Shown here: positions 39,060 through 48,309 of the stretch, one piece after another
Position numbering within the stretch: position 1 is the stretch's first letter
How the letters are laid out: each line of letters starts with the position of its first letter
Source of the DNA: JACVRM01 sp963839815
GTDB lineage: Bacteria > Actinomycetota > Thermoleophilia > Gaiellales > Gaiellaceae
Direction: 5' to 3'
DNA: 64,000 nucleotides
NCBI GenBank assembly: GCA_963839815.1
Contig: CAWIWF010000006.1
Coordinates: forward strand, 1,195,514-1,259,513
Notes under the pieces: generated by a model
Database searches by the model: none
What the model was told of the DNA's origin: nothing
The model's input: the letters and a program-made list of their open reading frames with translations, nothing else
Position numbers and translations under genes: made by a program

Positions 39060-39107
39060 GCCCCCTGTCCGGATCCGGCCGGTGCCCCCTGTCCGGATCC
39101 GGCCGGC
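39060..39107 (+). repeat. Two tandem copies of a 24-bp palindrome-bearing repeat
   Basis: The 24-bp unit at 39060-39083 is repeated at 39084-39107 with one difference. Each holds CTGTCCGGATCCGG, including the palindrome CCGGATCCGG. The core CTGTCCGGA recurs at 39284-39292 inside the livK promoter. The rest of the 328-bp gap between tRNA-Leu and livK holds no gene. Confidence 0.6.
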
Positions 39108-39277
39108 GCCCGCTGGTGCGGCCCCCGGCTCGTCATGGACGAGGGTGGCGGTCGAGGCGATCGTTCCCGCCGCGCGCGGCACCGTCCGAGCCACCGGTCA
39201 GGCCTGGCCGGTTTGCGCCGGCGGCAACGCCTGGGCCGCGCGCTCGCGCGGGGACGGGCGCCGGTGACCGTTCCGCC

Positions 39278-39306
39278 TTGCAACTGTCCGGAGTGACACC
39301 GATACT
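39278..39306 (+). promoter_or_regulatory. livK promoter with possible operator
   Basis: TTGCAA at 39278-39283 and GATACT at 39301-39306 are separated by exactly 17 bp. The spacer begins with CTGTCCGGA, the same core found in the two tandem repeats 200 bp upstream. A leader of about 45 nt with the ribosome site GGAGGAGG follows. Regulation by a protein bound to CTGTCCGGA is an inference. Confidence 0.5.
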
Positions 39307-39356
39307 TCCTCCCCTCGACAGACCAGAGGAACCACCCGACGGAGGAGGAGAGCTAC

Positions 39357-40685
39357 GTGAGGAAACTCAAGTTCGTGGCGGCACTGGCGCTGGTGCTGGC
39401 CGCGTTCGGCGTGATCGCAGCCGGCTGCGGCGGCGATGACGACGATGGCGGCGACGGGGGCGGCGGGGCCGTCGAGGCACTGCCGTCAGCGTCATGCGGC
39501 CCGATTCTGTATGAGGGCGAGGGCGAGCCGGATGCGCTGATCGCCTCCGACTTCCCGCTCCAGGGCGCGAACCGGGCGCTGACGACCGAGATGGCATCGG
39601 CCGTCGAGTTCGTGCTCAAGCAGCGCAACTGGGAGGTCGGCGGAGTCAAGATCGGCTTCCAGTCGTGCGACGACTCGACTGCACAGGCGGGCTCATGGGA
39701 CTCGGCCAAGTGCACCTCGAACGCGCGCGCGTACGCCGGCAATGACGCTGTCATTGGCGTCATTGGCCCCTTCAACTCCGGCTGTGCCAAGCTGATCATC
39801 CCGGTGCTCAACCGTGCGGGCGTCCCGATCGTCAGCCCCACCAACACCAACCCCGGGCTCACCGAGCCGGGGCCGGGCGCCGATCCGGGCGCGCCCGACA
39901 TCTTCTATCCGACGGGCACGCGCAACTACGCGCGCGTCGTCTGGAACGACCAGCACCAGGGTGCGGCCAATGCGCTGATCGCCCAGGAGCAGGGCTACAA
40001 GAACGTGTTCATCCTCAACGACGCCGAGACCTACGGCCTGGGCATCGCGACCCTGTTCGAGCGGGCTGCGAAGTCGCTCGGGATCAAGGTCGCCGGCAAC
40101 CAGAAGTGGGACAAGAAGGCGTCGAGCTACGAGCCGCTCGCAAACCGGATCGAGTCGTCCGGCGCGGACGCTGTCTTCCTCGGCGGCATCGTCTGCAACA
40201 ACGGCGGCAAGCTGATCAAGGACCTTCGCTCCTCGCTCGGGGCCGACTTCCCGATCTTCGGGCCCGACGGCTGGACGCCGATCGAGGACGCGACCGTGAA
40301 GACGGCAGGCCCGGCCGCGAACGGCATGCTGATCAGCCAGCCTGGCGTGCCGATCGACCAGCTCAAGGGTGCGGGTGCCGAGTTCGCCTCGGAGTTCGAG
40401 GCGGAGAACGGCAAGCAGCCCGATCCCTACACGGCGTATGCCGGCCAGGCTGCAGTGGTGCTGCTCGACGCGATCGAGCGGGCCGCGGCCGCCGACCGCG
40501 AGCAGATCGTCGCCGAGCTGTTCAACACGGACATCAAGGACGGCATCCTCGGCGACTTCACCATCGACGAGAACGGCGACACCAGCCTCGGCCTCGTGAG
40601 CTTCTACCGGATCGAGAACGGCAAGCCCGTCTTCGTCAAGACCATCACCCCGGACATCACGCCCGAGGGCGACATCAACAAGTAA
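39357..40685 (+). CDS. livK: Branched-chain amino-acid ABC transporter, substrate-binding lipoprotein
   Basis: The 442-aa protein has a lipoprotein signal with lipobox (FGVIAAGCGG) followed by an Asp/Gly-rich linker. Its periplasmic-binding-protein fold type I is of the Leu/Ile/Val family, with VIGVIGPFNSGCAKLIIPVLN and IVSPTNTNPGLTEPG. It captures the substrate outside the cell and delivers it to LivHM. The GTG at 39357 has a strong GGAGGAGG ribosome site 9 nt upstream. The exact substrate may be another amino acid or amide. Confidence 0.9.
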   Translation: MRKLKFVAALALVLAAFGVIAAGCGGDDDDGGDGGGGAVEALPSASCGPILYEGEGEPDALIASDFPLQGANRALTTEMASAVEFVLKQRNWEVGGVKIGFQSCDDSTAQAGSWDSAKCTSNARAYAGNDAVIGVIGPFNSGCAKLIIPVLNRAGVPIVSPTNTNPGLTEPGPGADPGAPDIFYPTGTRNYARVVWNDQHQGAANALIAQEQGYKNVFILNDAETYGLGIATLFERAAKSLGIKVAGNQKWDKKASSYEPLANRIESSGADAVFLGGIVCNNGGKLIKDLRSSLGADFPIFGPDGWTPIEDATVKTAGPAANGMLISQPGVPIDQLKGAGAEFASEFEAENGKQPDPYTAYAGQAAVVLLDAIERAAAADREQIVAELFNTDIKDGILGDFTIDENGDTSLGLVSFYRIENGKPVFVKTITPDITPEGDINK

Positions 40686-40693
40686 GCCCGGCG

Positions 40694-40721
40694 AGGGGAG
40701 GGTGCCCCGGCGCCCTCCCCT
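40694..40721 (+). terminator. livK-livH intergenic hairpin
   Basis: AGGGGAGGG at 40694-40702 pairs with CCCTCCCCT at 40713-40721 with a further inner pairing. There is no T-run. It lies 8 bp after the livK stop and probably protects the livK mRNA end or partly stops read-through, so that binding protein exceeds the membrane subunits. Confidence 0.6.
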
Positions 40722-40733
40722 GCCGCACCGCCA

Positions 40734-41792
40734 ATGACCACGCAGGCACGACGCGCCCCGTTTCCGAACCTCGCCAACAGCGTGCCGGCCGCGGTCGCGC
40801 AGGCGATCGCCGCGCTCCTGGTGCTGCTGCTGGTCGTCTGGCTGGTCGTCAACCTCGTCAAGACTCCCGACACCTTCTACAGCCTGTTCCTGATCGGGCT
40901 CACGAACGGGGCGATCTATGGTCTCGTCGCGCTCGGCTACTCGCTCGTCTACGGCATCCTCGAGCTGATCAACTTCGCCCACGGCGACGTCTTCATGCTC
41001 GGCGGCATGTGGGTCGCGACGATGGTGGCGACGTTCGGCCTCACCGCCGGCACCTCGGATGTCGGCCTCTGGCTGATGATCCTGCTGATGCTCGTCGCCG
41101 TGATGGCGTTCTGCGCGGTGCTCAACACGTCGATCGAGATCGTCGCCTACCGAAGGCTGCGAAACGCTCCCCGGCTCGCGCCGCTGATCACGGCGATCGG
41201 CATGTCCTTCATCCTCCAGAACGTCGGCCTCGTCTGGAAGGGCGCCAGGCCGACCTCCGTTCCCTCGCTCCTCCCACGCGGGGAGATGTTCGAGATCGGC
41301 GGGGTCGTCTACACGTGGGACAAGTTCATCGTGCTGCTGTTCACCACGCCCGTGCTGGTCGGGCTGATCTTCCTCGTGCAGCGAACGCGCCAGGGCAAGG
41401 CGATGCGCGCGACCGCCCAGGACCGTGACGCTGCGGCGATGATGGGGATCAACGTGAACCGCACGATCTCGTTCACGTTCTTCACGGCGGGCGCGCTGGC
41501 CGGCGCTGCGGGCCTACTGTACGCGCTCTACATCACCAACATCCGCTACGACGAGGGTTTCCGCCTCGGCCTGATCGCCTTCACCGCCGCGGTCGTCGGC
41601 GGCATCGGCAACCTGCCTGGCGCCGTCCTCGGCGGCATGCTGATCGGGATGATCGAGGCGTTCAACAACGGCCTCAGCTGGGTGACGCCTGGCAGCGACT
41701 GGACGACCTCGATCATCTTCAGCCTGCTGATCATCATCCTCGTGTTCCGGCCGGAGGGCCTGCTCGGCGAACGCACACCGGAGGGTGGATAG
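40734..41792 (+). CDS. livH: Branched-chain amino-acid ABC transporter permease LivH
   Basis: The 352-aa permease has about eight membrane helices and the LivH features GAIYGLVALGYSLVYGILELINFAHGD near residue 60 and RATAQDRDAAAMMGIN for contact with the ATPase. With LivM it forms the membrane channel. It is 48 bp downstream of livK and overlaps livM by one base. Confidence 0.95.
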   Translation: MTTQARRAPFPNLANSVPAAVAQAIAALLVLLLVVWLVVNLVKTPDTFYSLFLIGLTNGAIYGLVALGYSLVYGILELINFAHGDVFMLGGMWVATMVATFGLTAGTSDVGLWLMILLMLVAVMAFCAVLNTSIEIVAYRRLRNAPRLAPLITAIGMSFILQNVGLVWKGARPTSVPSLLPRGEMFEIGGVVYTWDKFIVLLFTTPVLVGLIFLVQRTRQGKAMRATAQDRDAAAMMGINVNRTISFTFFTAGALAGAAGLLYALYITNIRYDEGFRLGLIAFTAAVVGGIGNLPGAVLGGMLIGMIEAFNNGLSWVTPGSDWTTSIIFSLLIIILVFRPEGLLGERTPEGG

Positions 41793-43060
41793 TGGCCCGG
41801 CGGCGACGCATGGACCTGCGCAGCCGTCCCGAGGCCGCGGCGCTCGGCAAGCAGTGGCGTCGCCTGCCGCCCTGGGCACAGCGCTGGGCCTGGCCGGTGA
41901 TCGCGATCGGCCTCGCGGCCCTGTACCCCTTCTACCAGGACTCCCTCTTCACGATCCCGCTGCTCGGCCAGTTCCCGAGCGTCGACACCGCCGTGACGAT
42001 GACGATCTTCATCATGATGGCGATCGGCCTCAACATCGTCGTCGGCTACGCGGGGCTGCTCGACCTCGGCTACGTCGCCTTCTACGCCATGGGCGCCTAC
42101 ACGGCCGCGTGGTTCGCCTCGCCGCACTTCGGCACGAAGACGACCTTCCACGTGGGCTCGACCGGCGTGAACCCGGAGGCCGCAGGCTTCCACATCTCGA
42201 TCTGGATCCTGATCTTCGTCGCCGCGATCCTGACGGCCGTCATCGGGGTGCTGATCGGCCTGCCCACGCTCCGCCTGCGCGGCGACTACCTCGCCATCGT
42301 CACGCTCGGGTTCGGCGAGATCGTCCCCCAGGTGGCGCGAAACGGCGACAACCTCTTCGGCACCGGCTTCAACCTCACGAACGGCGCCCAGGGCATCAAC
42401 CCGATCGACCCACCGGGTTTCGGCGAGAGGCTGGAGCGCTGGGTCGGGCTGCCGGCCGACTACATCACCTTCAACTCCAGCTTCCTGGGCACGGAGCTCG
42501 GAGGCGTCGAGGTGTTCTACTGGACGGCGCTCGTCCTGCTGCTCTTCACCGTCTTCTGCTCGCTGCGCCTGCGCGACTCGCGGCTCGGGCGCGCGTGGAT
42601 CGCGATCCGGGAGGACGAGACGGCGGCCGCCGCGATGGGCATCCCGCTGATGCGGACGAAGACCTGGGCGTACGCCGCCGGCGCGTTCTTCGGCGGCCTT
42701 GCGGGCGCCTACTACGCGAGCTTCAAGAGCGGCACCTTCCCGGACGACTTCCTGTTCCAGATCTCCGTTTTCATCCTCTGCATGGTCATCCTCGGCGGCA
42801 TGGGCAACATCTGGGGCGTGATCCTGGGCGGCGCCTTCCTCGCCTACCTGAACCAGGAGGGACTGGGCAACATCGGCGCCGAGATCAACTCGACGTTCGG
42901 CACCAACATCGACGTGCCGCTCTACCAGTTCGGCATCTTCGGCGCCATCCTGGTGATCGTCATGCTCTTCAAGCCGGAGGGGCTGATCCCGAGCGCGCGC
43001 CGCAAGGCGGAGTTCGAGGAGGGTGTCCACGACGAGCCCCTCTACGACGTGATCAAGTGA
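41792..43060 (+). CDS. livM: Branched-chain amino-acid ABC transporter permease LivM
   Basis: The 422-aa permease shares the LivM pattern: GLNIVVGYAGLLDLGYVAFYAMGAY, GDYLAIVTLGFGEIV, and the ATPase-contact motif AIREDETAAAAMGI. A loop of about 60 residues near the middle carries the lengthened outside part seen in actinobacterial LivM. The GTG start overlaps the livH stop by one base, and the gene overlaps livG by GTGA. Confidence 0.94.
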   Translation: MARRRRMDLRSRPEAAALGKQWRRLPPWAQRWAWPVIAIGLAALYPFYQDSLFTIPLLGQFPSVDTAVTMTIFIMMAIGLNIVVGYAGLLDLGYVAFYAMGAYTAAWFASPHFGTKTTFHVGSTGVNPEAAGFHISIWILIFVAAILTAVIGVLIGLPTLRLRGDYLAIVTLGFGEIVPQVARNGDNLFGTGFNLTNGAQGINPIDPPGFGERLERWVGLPADYITFNSSFLGTELGGVEVFYWTALVLLLFTVFCSLRLRDSRLGRAWIAIREDETAAAAMGIPLMRTKTWAYAAGAFFGGLAGAYYASFKSGTFPDDFLFQISVFILCMVILGGMGNIWGVILGGAFLAYLNQEGLGNIGAEINSTFGTNIDVPLYQFGIFGAILVIVMLFKPEGLIPSARRKAEFEEGVHDEPLYDVIK

Positions 43061-43884
43061 GCACGACGGCCTCCGACAGCGAGGGTGCGGCCGCCGCCGG
43101 GCGGCCCGGGGGAGACGTTCTCGTCGCCGAAGGGCTCCGAAAGGAGTTTGGCGGGCTCGTCGCCGTCAACGACGTCGACTTCACCGTCCCGCGCGAGTCG
43201 ATCATCAGCCTCATCGGCCCGAACGGCGCCGGCAAGACCACGTTCTTCAACATGCTGACCGGCGTCTACAAGCCGACCGCGGGCCGCGTCGTCCTCGACG
43301 GCGAGAACGTCACCGGCAAGCCGCCGCACGCCATCACCCAGCGCGGCATCGGGCGCACCTTCCAGAACATCCGCCTGTTCGCGCTCATGACGGCCCGGGA
43401 GAACGTGATGGTCGGGATGCACTCACGCCTCAAGAGCAACATCTTCGGGAGCATCCTCCACACTCCGCGGCAACGCCGGGAGGAGCGGGAGGCGTACGAG
43501 CGGGCCGGCGAGATCCTCAGCTACTGCGGCCTGAGGCGAAACCACGAGAACTACGCCAAGAATCTGTCCTACGGCGACCAGCGGCGGCTCGAGGTGGCGC
43601 GCGCGCTCGCCACCGAGCCGAAGCTGCTGCTGCTGGACGAGCCGACGGCCGGAATGAACCCGCAGGAGACGGCGGACTTCACCTCCTTTGTCTCGCGTCT
43701 CCGTGACGAGCGCGGGCTGACGGTGCTCCTGATCGAGCACGACATGCGCGTCGTCATGGGCGTCTCGGAGCGCGTGACCGTGCTCGACTACGGCGAAAAG
43801 ATCGCCGAGGGCTCCCCGCGCGAGGTACAGAAGGATGCGCGCGTGATCGAGGCCTACCTCGGCTCCCAGGCGGCGCAGGTATGA
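43057..43884 (+). CDS. livG: Branched-chain amino-acid ABC transporter ATP-binding protein LivG
   Basis: The 275-aa ATPase has Walker A GPNGAGKTT near residue 55, the LivG-specific GIGRTFQNIRLF motif, signature LSYGDQRRLEVARAL and Walker B LLLLDEPTAGMN. The C-terminal ARVIEAYLG tail is typical. A Ser/Ala/Gly-rich N-terminal extension of about 20 residues precedes the domain. It powers transport with LivF. Confidence 0.95.
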   Translation: MSTTASDSEGAAAAGRPGGDVLVAEGLRKEFGGLVAVNDVDFTVPRESIISLIGPNGAGKTTFFNMLTGVYKPTAGRVVLDGENVTGKPPHAITQRGIGRTFQNIRLFALMTARENVMVGMHSRLKSNIFGSILHTPRQRREEREAYERAGEILSYCGLRRNHENYAKNLSYGDQRRLEVARALATEPKLLLLDEPTAGMNPQETADFTSFVSRLRDERGLTVLLIEHDMRVVMGVSERVTVLDYGEKIAEGSPREVQKDARVIEAYLGSQAAQV

Positions 43885-44660
43885 GCGAGACCGCGCAGCC
43901 CGGCGAGCAGGCGGAGCACACCGAGCCGCCGCGCGCCGACGGCAAGCCGATCATCCTCCAGCTGGACGACATCCACACCTACTACGGGTCGATCCACGCG
44001 CTCAAGGGCGTCTCGCTCGAGGTGCGCGAGGGTGAGATCGTCACGCTGATCGGTGCGAACGGCGCCGGCAAGTCGACGACGCTGCGCTCGATCAACGGCC
44101 TCAACCATCCGCGCACCGGCACGATCAGCTTCGAGGGGCGCGAGATCACGACTGCCGCTCCGCACGACGTCGTCAAGATGGGCATCTCGCAGTCGCCGGA
44201 GGGGCGCCGGCTGTTCCCGCGCATGAGCGTTCGCGAGAACCTCGAGATGGGCGCCTACCAGCGCTCCGACCACGCCGGGATCAAGGAGGACCTCGACCGC
44301 GTCTACGGTCTGTTTCCGCGTCTCCAGGAACGCTCGACCCAGCGCTCGGGAACGCTGTCCGGCGGCGAGCAGCAGATGGTGGCGATCGGCCGCGCCCTGA
44401 TGGCACGGCCCAAGCTGCTCCTGCTCGACGAGCCGTCGATGGGTCTGGCGCCGATCTTCGTGGACAAGATCTTCGAGATCATCCGCGAGATCAACGACCA
44501 GGGCACGACGGTGCTGCTCGTCGAGCAGAACGCGCTGATGGCCCTCGACACGGCGGACCGCGGCTACGTCATGGAGACCGGGACGATCGCGCTCGCCGAC
44601 GAGGCGCAGGCACTCAAGCGGAACGAGCAGGTGCGCAAGACCTACCTGGGCGAGGACTAG
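43881..44660 (+). CDS. livF: Branched-chain amino-acid ABC transporter ATP-binding protein LivF
   Basis: The 259-aa ATPase has Walker A GANGAGKST, the LivF motif GISQSPEGRRLFPRMSVRENL, signature LSGGEQQMVAIGRAL and Walker B LLLLDEPSMGLAP. It ends with KTYLGED as in the family. It overlaps livG by ATGA and completes the livKHMGF operon. No terminator hairpin of note follows directly. Confidence 0.95.
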   Translation: MSETAQPGEQAEHTEPPRADGKPIILQLDDIHTYYGSIHALKGVSLEVREGEIVTLIGANGAGKSTTLRSINGLNHPRTGTISFEGREITTAAPHDVVKMGISQSPEGRRLFPRMSVRENLEMGAYQRSDHAGIKEDLDRVYGLFPRLQERSTQRSGTLSGGEQQMVAIGRALMARPKLLLLDEPSMGLAPIFVDKIFEIIREINDQGTTVLLVEQNALMALDTADRGYVMETGTIALADEAQALKRNEQVRKTYLGED

Positions 44661-44966
44661 ACCGACCACGCCTCCCGGACGGGTGTTGCCCCGTCGGACA
44701 CTAGCCGGTCGAGGCGCAGACTCACCCACGCGCGACTCCCCTCGTCCGCGAAGACTCGGCCTTCGATCAGTAGACCGAACGGGCTGCCGGGAGTAGCGTC
44801 CTCGCCGTCCCTTTGAGGGAAGGGGCGAAGCGAGGGGTACGCGGAGGTTTCGGTTGCTGGTTGCGGGAGCAGGGCCGGGCGGCTCGTCGACGGAGTGCGC
44901 CCTTCAGGGTGCGGTAGCGCAGGGACGGTGCGCCGGGCTGGCGCGCGGCCGGCGGTCGCAAACGTC
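44661..44966. other. Intergenic region with no assignable gene
   Basis: This 306-bp stretch after livF holds no gene I can support. A minus-strand reading frame covers it but has no start signal. Its last 40 residues (GLLIEGRVFADEGSRAWVSL) look protein-like, so it may be the remnant of a lost gene. Direct and inverted pieces of ccctttgagggaagg are present. Confidence 0.3.
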
Positions 44967-45305
44967 GTGAAGCAGGTGCCCGACCAGTTCACGCTTGCAG
45001 CCGAGTTCATCGGGCGGACGGCCGAGGCGTGGCGCCGGCGGGCGCTCGCGGCCGAGGAGGCGCTGGCGGCCGCCGAGCGCGACCGCGCCGGGGCGATCGC
45101 CCGTCTCGCCGAGCTGACCTCGATCCTTCGGCTCGACCTAGAGCGAGACGAGTCCCGCCACTGCGACTGCTGCTACCGCGCCCGGCAGACGCTCGCCGCT
45201 CGCCCGGCCGACGTGATCCCTTTCCGGGCGGTCGAGCATCCCTCCGGCCGATCGGCAGGCTCCTCCGGGCGGCCCGGCCGCTCGCGCCGCGCCGAGCACG
45301 ACTAG
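44967..45305 (+). CDS. Small hypothetical protein with a cysteine cluster
   Basis: The 112-aa reading starts at a GTG with KQVPDQFTLAAEFIG. A helical, Ala/Glu/Arg-rich segment (residues about 17-60) that may form a coiled coil is followed by HCDCCYRARQTL, where one His and three Cys residues could bind a metal. The Pro/Ser/Arg-rich tail is probably disordered. There is no clear ribosome site. I do not recognise the family; the call rests on codon use and the cysteine cluster. Confidence 0.4.
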   Translation: MKQVPDQFTLAAEFIGRTAEAWRRRALAAEEALAAAERDRAGAIARLAELTSILRLDLERDESRHCDCCYRARQTLAARPADVIPFRAVEHPSGRSAGSSGRPGRSRRAEHD

Positions 45306-45362
45306 GCGCGGGGTCGGCGCGGCCGTCGCAGCGCCTTCATCGGCCCCTGCTACAACAGGCCG

Positions 45363-46820
45363 GTGCGCGCGACCTCCCTCGCTGCGGGCCTGGCGCTCGC
45401 GCTCATCGGCGTGCTCGTCCCCGGGATCGCGGCGAGCGGGAGCTCGGAGGCGACGACGGCACCGGCACGGGAGCGGCCGAACATCGTCGTGCTGATGACC
45501 GACGACCAGACCGTCGAGAACACGCGGGTGATGCGGAACGTCCGCCGGCTGATCGCGAACCAGGGAGCCTCGCTCGAGGACTTCGTCGTCTCGTACGCCC
45601 TCTGCTGTCCGTCGCGGGCGACGCTGCTGAGCGGCCAGTACGCGCACAACCACCGCGTCCTCAACAACAAGCCGCCCTTCGGCGGCGTCAAGCGTTTCCA
45701 CGCCCGCACCGCACTCCCGGTCTGGCTGCAGCGGGGCGGCTACCACACGGCGCACGTGGGCAAGTACCTGAACGGCTACGGGCGCACACGCCCGACCCAG
45801 CGTCCACCGGGCTGGAGCGACTGGTACACGACGGTCGACCCGTCCACGTACCGCTACTGGAACTTCACGATGAACGAGAACGGCAAGCTCGTTCGCTACG
45901 GCAGCGCCATGCGCGACTACGTCACCGACGTGGTGGCGCGGAAGTCGGTGCAGGTGATCGAGCGGGCTGCCAAGCGGCGCAAGCCGCTCTTCCTCGCCGT
46001 CGACTTCCTCGCACCGCACAGCGGTGGCCCGCTCGGGCTCGACGATCCGCCGCGCATGCTCACCCCGGAGCCGGCGCCGCGGCACCGCGACCGTTTCGTC
46101 TTCGCCACGCTGCCCTCGACGCCGAACTACGACGAGGAGGACGTGAGGGACAAGCCGCTCGGCATCCGCCGGCGGCCTCGGGTCGGCGACGCCACGGCGG
46201 TGTCGATCACCGAGAACTACCAGCAGCGGCTCGAGTCGCTCCTCTCGGTCGACGAGGCCGTCGCGGCGATCGTGCGCGCCCTGCGCCGCACCGGCCAGCT
46301 CGACAACACGTACGTCTTCTTCACGTCCGACAACGGCTACTTCCACGGTGAGCACCGCATCCCGGCGGGCAAAGTGCTGCCCTACGAGGAGGCGTTGCGC
46401 GTGCCGCTCTACGTCCGTGGGCCGGGCATCAAGAAGCGCCTGAAGCTGGAGCAGCTGACCGCCAACATCGACCTGGCACCGACGATCGCGGAGATGGCGC
46501 GCGTCAAGCCCGGCCGGATCGTCGACGGCCTCTCGCTGCTCGGGTTGCTGCGCACGGGCTCGTGGCCGTCCAAGCGCGAGAGCATCCTGATCGAGGGCGG
46601 TCCCTTCGACAAGCCGTCGCAGGAGTTCGCCGGCGTACGCACCTCTCGCTACCAGTTCACGGTCTACGGCAACGGCGAGCAGGAGCTGTACGACCTCGGC
46701 GCCGATCCCTACCAGCTCGACAACCGGGTCGGCGATCCGGAGTACGCGCGCCAGCTCGGCGAGCTCACGCGCGAGCTGGAGCGGCTGCGCTGGTGCGCCG
46801 GCCCTAGCTGCCGTCCCTGA
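45363..46820 (+). CDS. Secreted sulfatase
   Basis: The 485-aa protein has a signal peptide (LAAGLALALIGVLVPGIAAS) and the sulfatase fold. Metal ligands begin with VLMTDDQ. The active-site signature CCPSRATLLSGQYAHNH contains the C-x-P-S-R core whose first cysteine would be converted to formylglycine. TSDNGYFHGEHR gives the second metal site. The target sulfate ester is unknown; no formylglycine-generating enzyme gene lies in the window. The GTG lies 6 nt after a TACAAC -10 box. Its 3' end overlaps the convergent gene by 17 bp. Confidence 0.9.
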   Translation: MRATSLAAGLALALIGVLVPGIAASGSSEATTAPARERPNIVVLMTDDQTVENTRVMRNVRRLIANQGASLEDFVVSYALCCPSRATLLSGQYAHNHRVLNNKPPFGGVKRFHARTALPVWLQRGGYHTAHVGKYLNGYGRTRPTQRPPGWSDWYTTVDPSTYRYWNFTMNENGKLVRYGSAMRDYVTDVVARKSVQVIERAAKRRKPLFLAVDFLAPHSGGPLGLDDPPRMLTPEPAPRHRDRFVFATLPSTPNYDEEDVRDKPLGIRRRPRVGDATAVSITENYQQRLESLLSVDEAVAAIVRALRRTGQLDNTYVFFTSDNGYFHGEHRIPAGKVLPYEEALRVPLYVRGPGIKKRLKLEQLTANIDLAPTIAEMARVKPGRIVDGLSLLGLLRTGSWPSKRESILIEGGPFDKPSQEFAGVRTSRYQFTVYGNGEQELYDLGADPYQLDNRVGDPEYARQLGELTRELERLRWCAGPSCRP

Positions 46821-48309
46821 CCCGCAGCGGGAAGTAGGGCGGTGAGGGCAGGACGCCGAGCCGGAAGCGTCCGTCCGTCCGTCTGCGGGCCATCTCCACC
46901 GCCGCCCGGAGGCCGTGCGTCGGCACGAGTCCGAGCGAGCGCGCGACCGACGCGTCGCGCGACCCGGCGACGAGCACGGCGCCGAGTCGGCCCAGCGCCG
47001 GCTCGCACGCCCGCCAGTCGACGAACGGGAGCAGCGGGTGGCACGCCTGGCCGTCGCGGTAGGCGGCCAGGCCCCGCTCGTCGGATCCGGCGGCGGCCTC
47101 AGCCTCCAGCAGCGCCTGGGCGTCGGGGCCGTGTCGCAGTGCCTGCATGAAGATGCGGTACGGCTGCTGGCCGGGGTGCGGAAACCGCCGCCGGAGACGG
47201 TGGACGAGGATGGCGCTCCCTCCTTCGACCACAGGGAAGCCGCCGCGCCAGAGACGGAGCGCGAGGCCGAGGCCGAGGGTCGCCGCCAGCACCGGGTTGG
47301 GACGCTCGCGAGGAAGGTAGGGCGTCGTCTCGGGCAGGCCGATCAGCAGCGCGTCGAACGGCTCCTCCACCGCGAGGCCCCGCGCCTCGGTGCATCGGAT
47401 GAGCGCCTCGGCGTGGGCCACCGAGGGCGGGCCTCCGAGCACGGCCATCGCGGTCACCTCGCGCGGCAGCCGCCCGACGAGCCGCAGGCGCATGGCCGAC
47501 GGCAGGCGGGCGAACGCCCGGTTGAGCGGCGAGCGCGCCAGCCGCTCGGTCGAGGCGGGGTCGTGCGGGTAGCCGTGGAGCGCGCCTCGGAGCGAGGGGT
47601 TGTTGAGCGCGAGCGAGACGCCGTACAGCGCGACCCGTCCCGAGAGCGCCCGCTCGAGCGCGAGGGCGAGCCGCCAGCCCTGCGACGCGCTCGTCTCGAG
47701 CAGGGAGTAGGCCCCGGCGGCGCGGAGCGACTGCGTCCCCGAGGCAGCGACGAGCGCGCCCGGACCGCCGTGGAGCACGGACTCGGCGGCGGTGACGGTG
47801 ACAACCACGTCGGTCTCCACCAGGTGGCGGTCGACTCGCAGGGGCACGTGGCCGCTCGTGCCCACGTCGACCAGGCCCTGGTCCTCGGCGTCGTGGACGT
47901 GCAGTCGGCCGCGGAAGCGGCGGGCGAACTCCGGCGACACCAGCAGCTCGCGCTCTCGTGGCCCCGGCCGTCGGGCCAGCCCCCCGGCGACGAGCAGCGT
48001 CTGGCGCTCGATCGGGATCCCGGCTGCCGCCAGCGCGTCCATCGTTCCCTCGATCGCGGCCTGGCGCGGGTCGAGCGTCGAGCCCGGCAGCGGCAGGGCA
48101 GGCAGCTCGACGACGACCGTGGCGCGGCCGCCGCGCGGAGCCATCGCGGCCAGCGGCCCGCCGGCGAGCGGGAAACGCAGAGCGTCGCGAACCGCCGCCC
48201 CGATGTCGCGAATGGCTGCTGCGGGTGCGGGAGGCCGCAGCACCGTGGCGCCGGGCGGCGTGTCGAGGAAGAGCACGCGCGTGCCGCCGAGCACCGGGAC
48301 GCGTGTCAC
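46804..48309 (-). CDS. LarA/DUF2088-like protein
   Basis: The 501-aa protein resembles the nickel-dependent lactate racemase LarA in outline: GRATVVVELPALPLPGS, then GIPIERQTLLVAGGLARR, HVHDAEDQ and ETDVVVTVTAAESVLHGGPGALV. The usual PH..AGFSGG signature is altered to LHGGPGALVAASG, so racemase activity is uncertain. None of the cofactor genes larB, larC and larE is nearby. The GTG at 48309 overlaps the stop of the GNAT gene upstream. Confidence 0.6.
   Translation of the reverse strand: MTRVPVLGGTRVLFLDTPPGATVLRPPAPAAAIRDIGAAVRDALRFPLAGGPLAAMAPRGGRATVVVELPALPLPGSTLDPRQAAIEGTMDALAAAGIPIERQTLLVAGGLARRPGPRERELLVSPEFARRFRGRLHVHDAEDQGLVDVGTSGHVPLRVDRHLVETDVVVTVTAAESVLHGGPGALVAASGTQSLRAAGAYSLLETSASQGWRLALALERALSGRVALYGVSLALNNPSLRGALHGYPHDPASTERLARSPLNRAFARLPSAMRLRLVGRLPREVTAMAVLGGPPSVAHAEALIRCTEARGLAVEEPFDALLIGLPETTPYLPRERPNPVLAATLGLGLALRLWRGGFPVVEGGSAILVHRLRRRFPHPGQQPYRIFMQALRHGPDAQALLEAEAAAGSDERGLAAYRDGQACHPLLPFVDWRACEPALGRLGAVLVAGSRDASVARSLGLVPTHGLRAAVEMARRRTDGRFRLGVLPSPPYFPLRVRDGS

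Noticed and set aside
44657..45010. A 117-codon minus-strand gene after livF
   Set aside because: It overlaps the plausible plus-strand small gene, lacks a start signal, and only its end looks protein-like.
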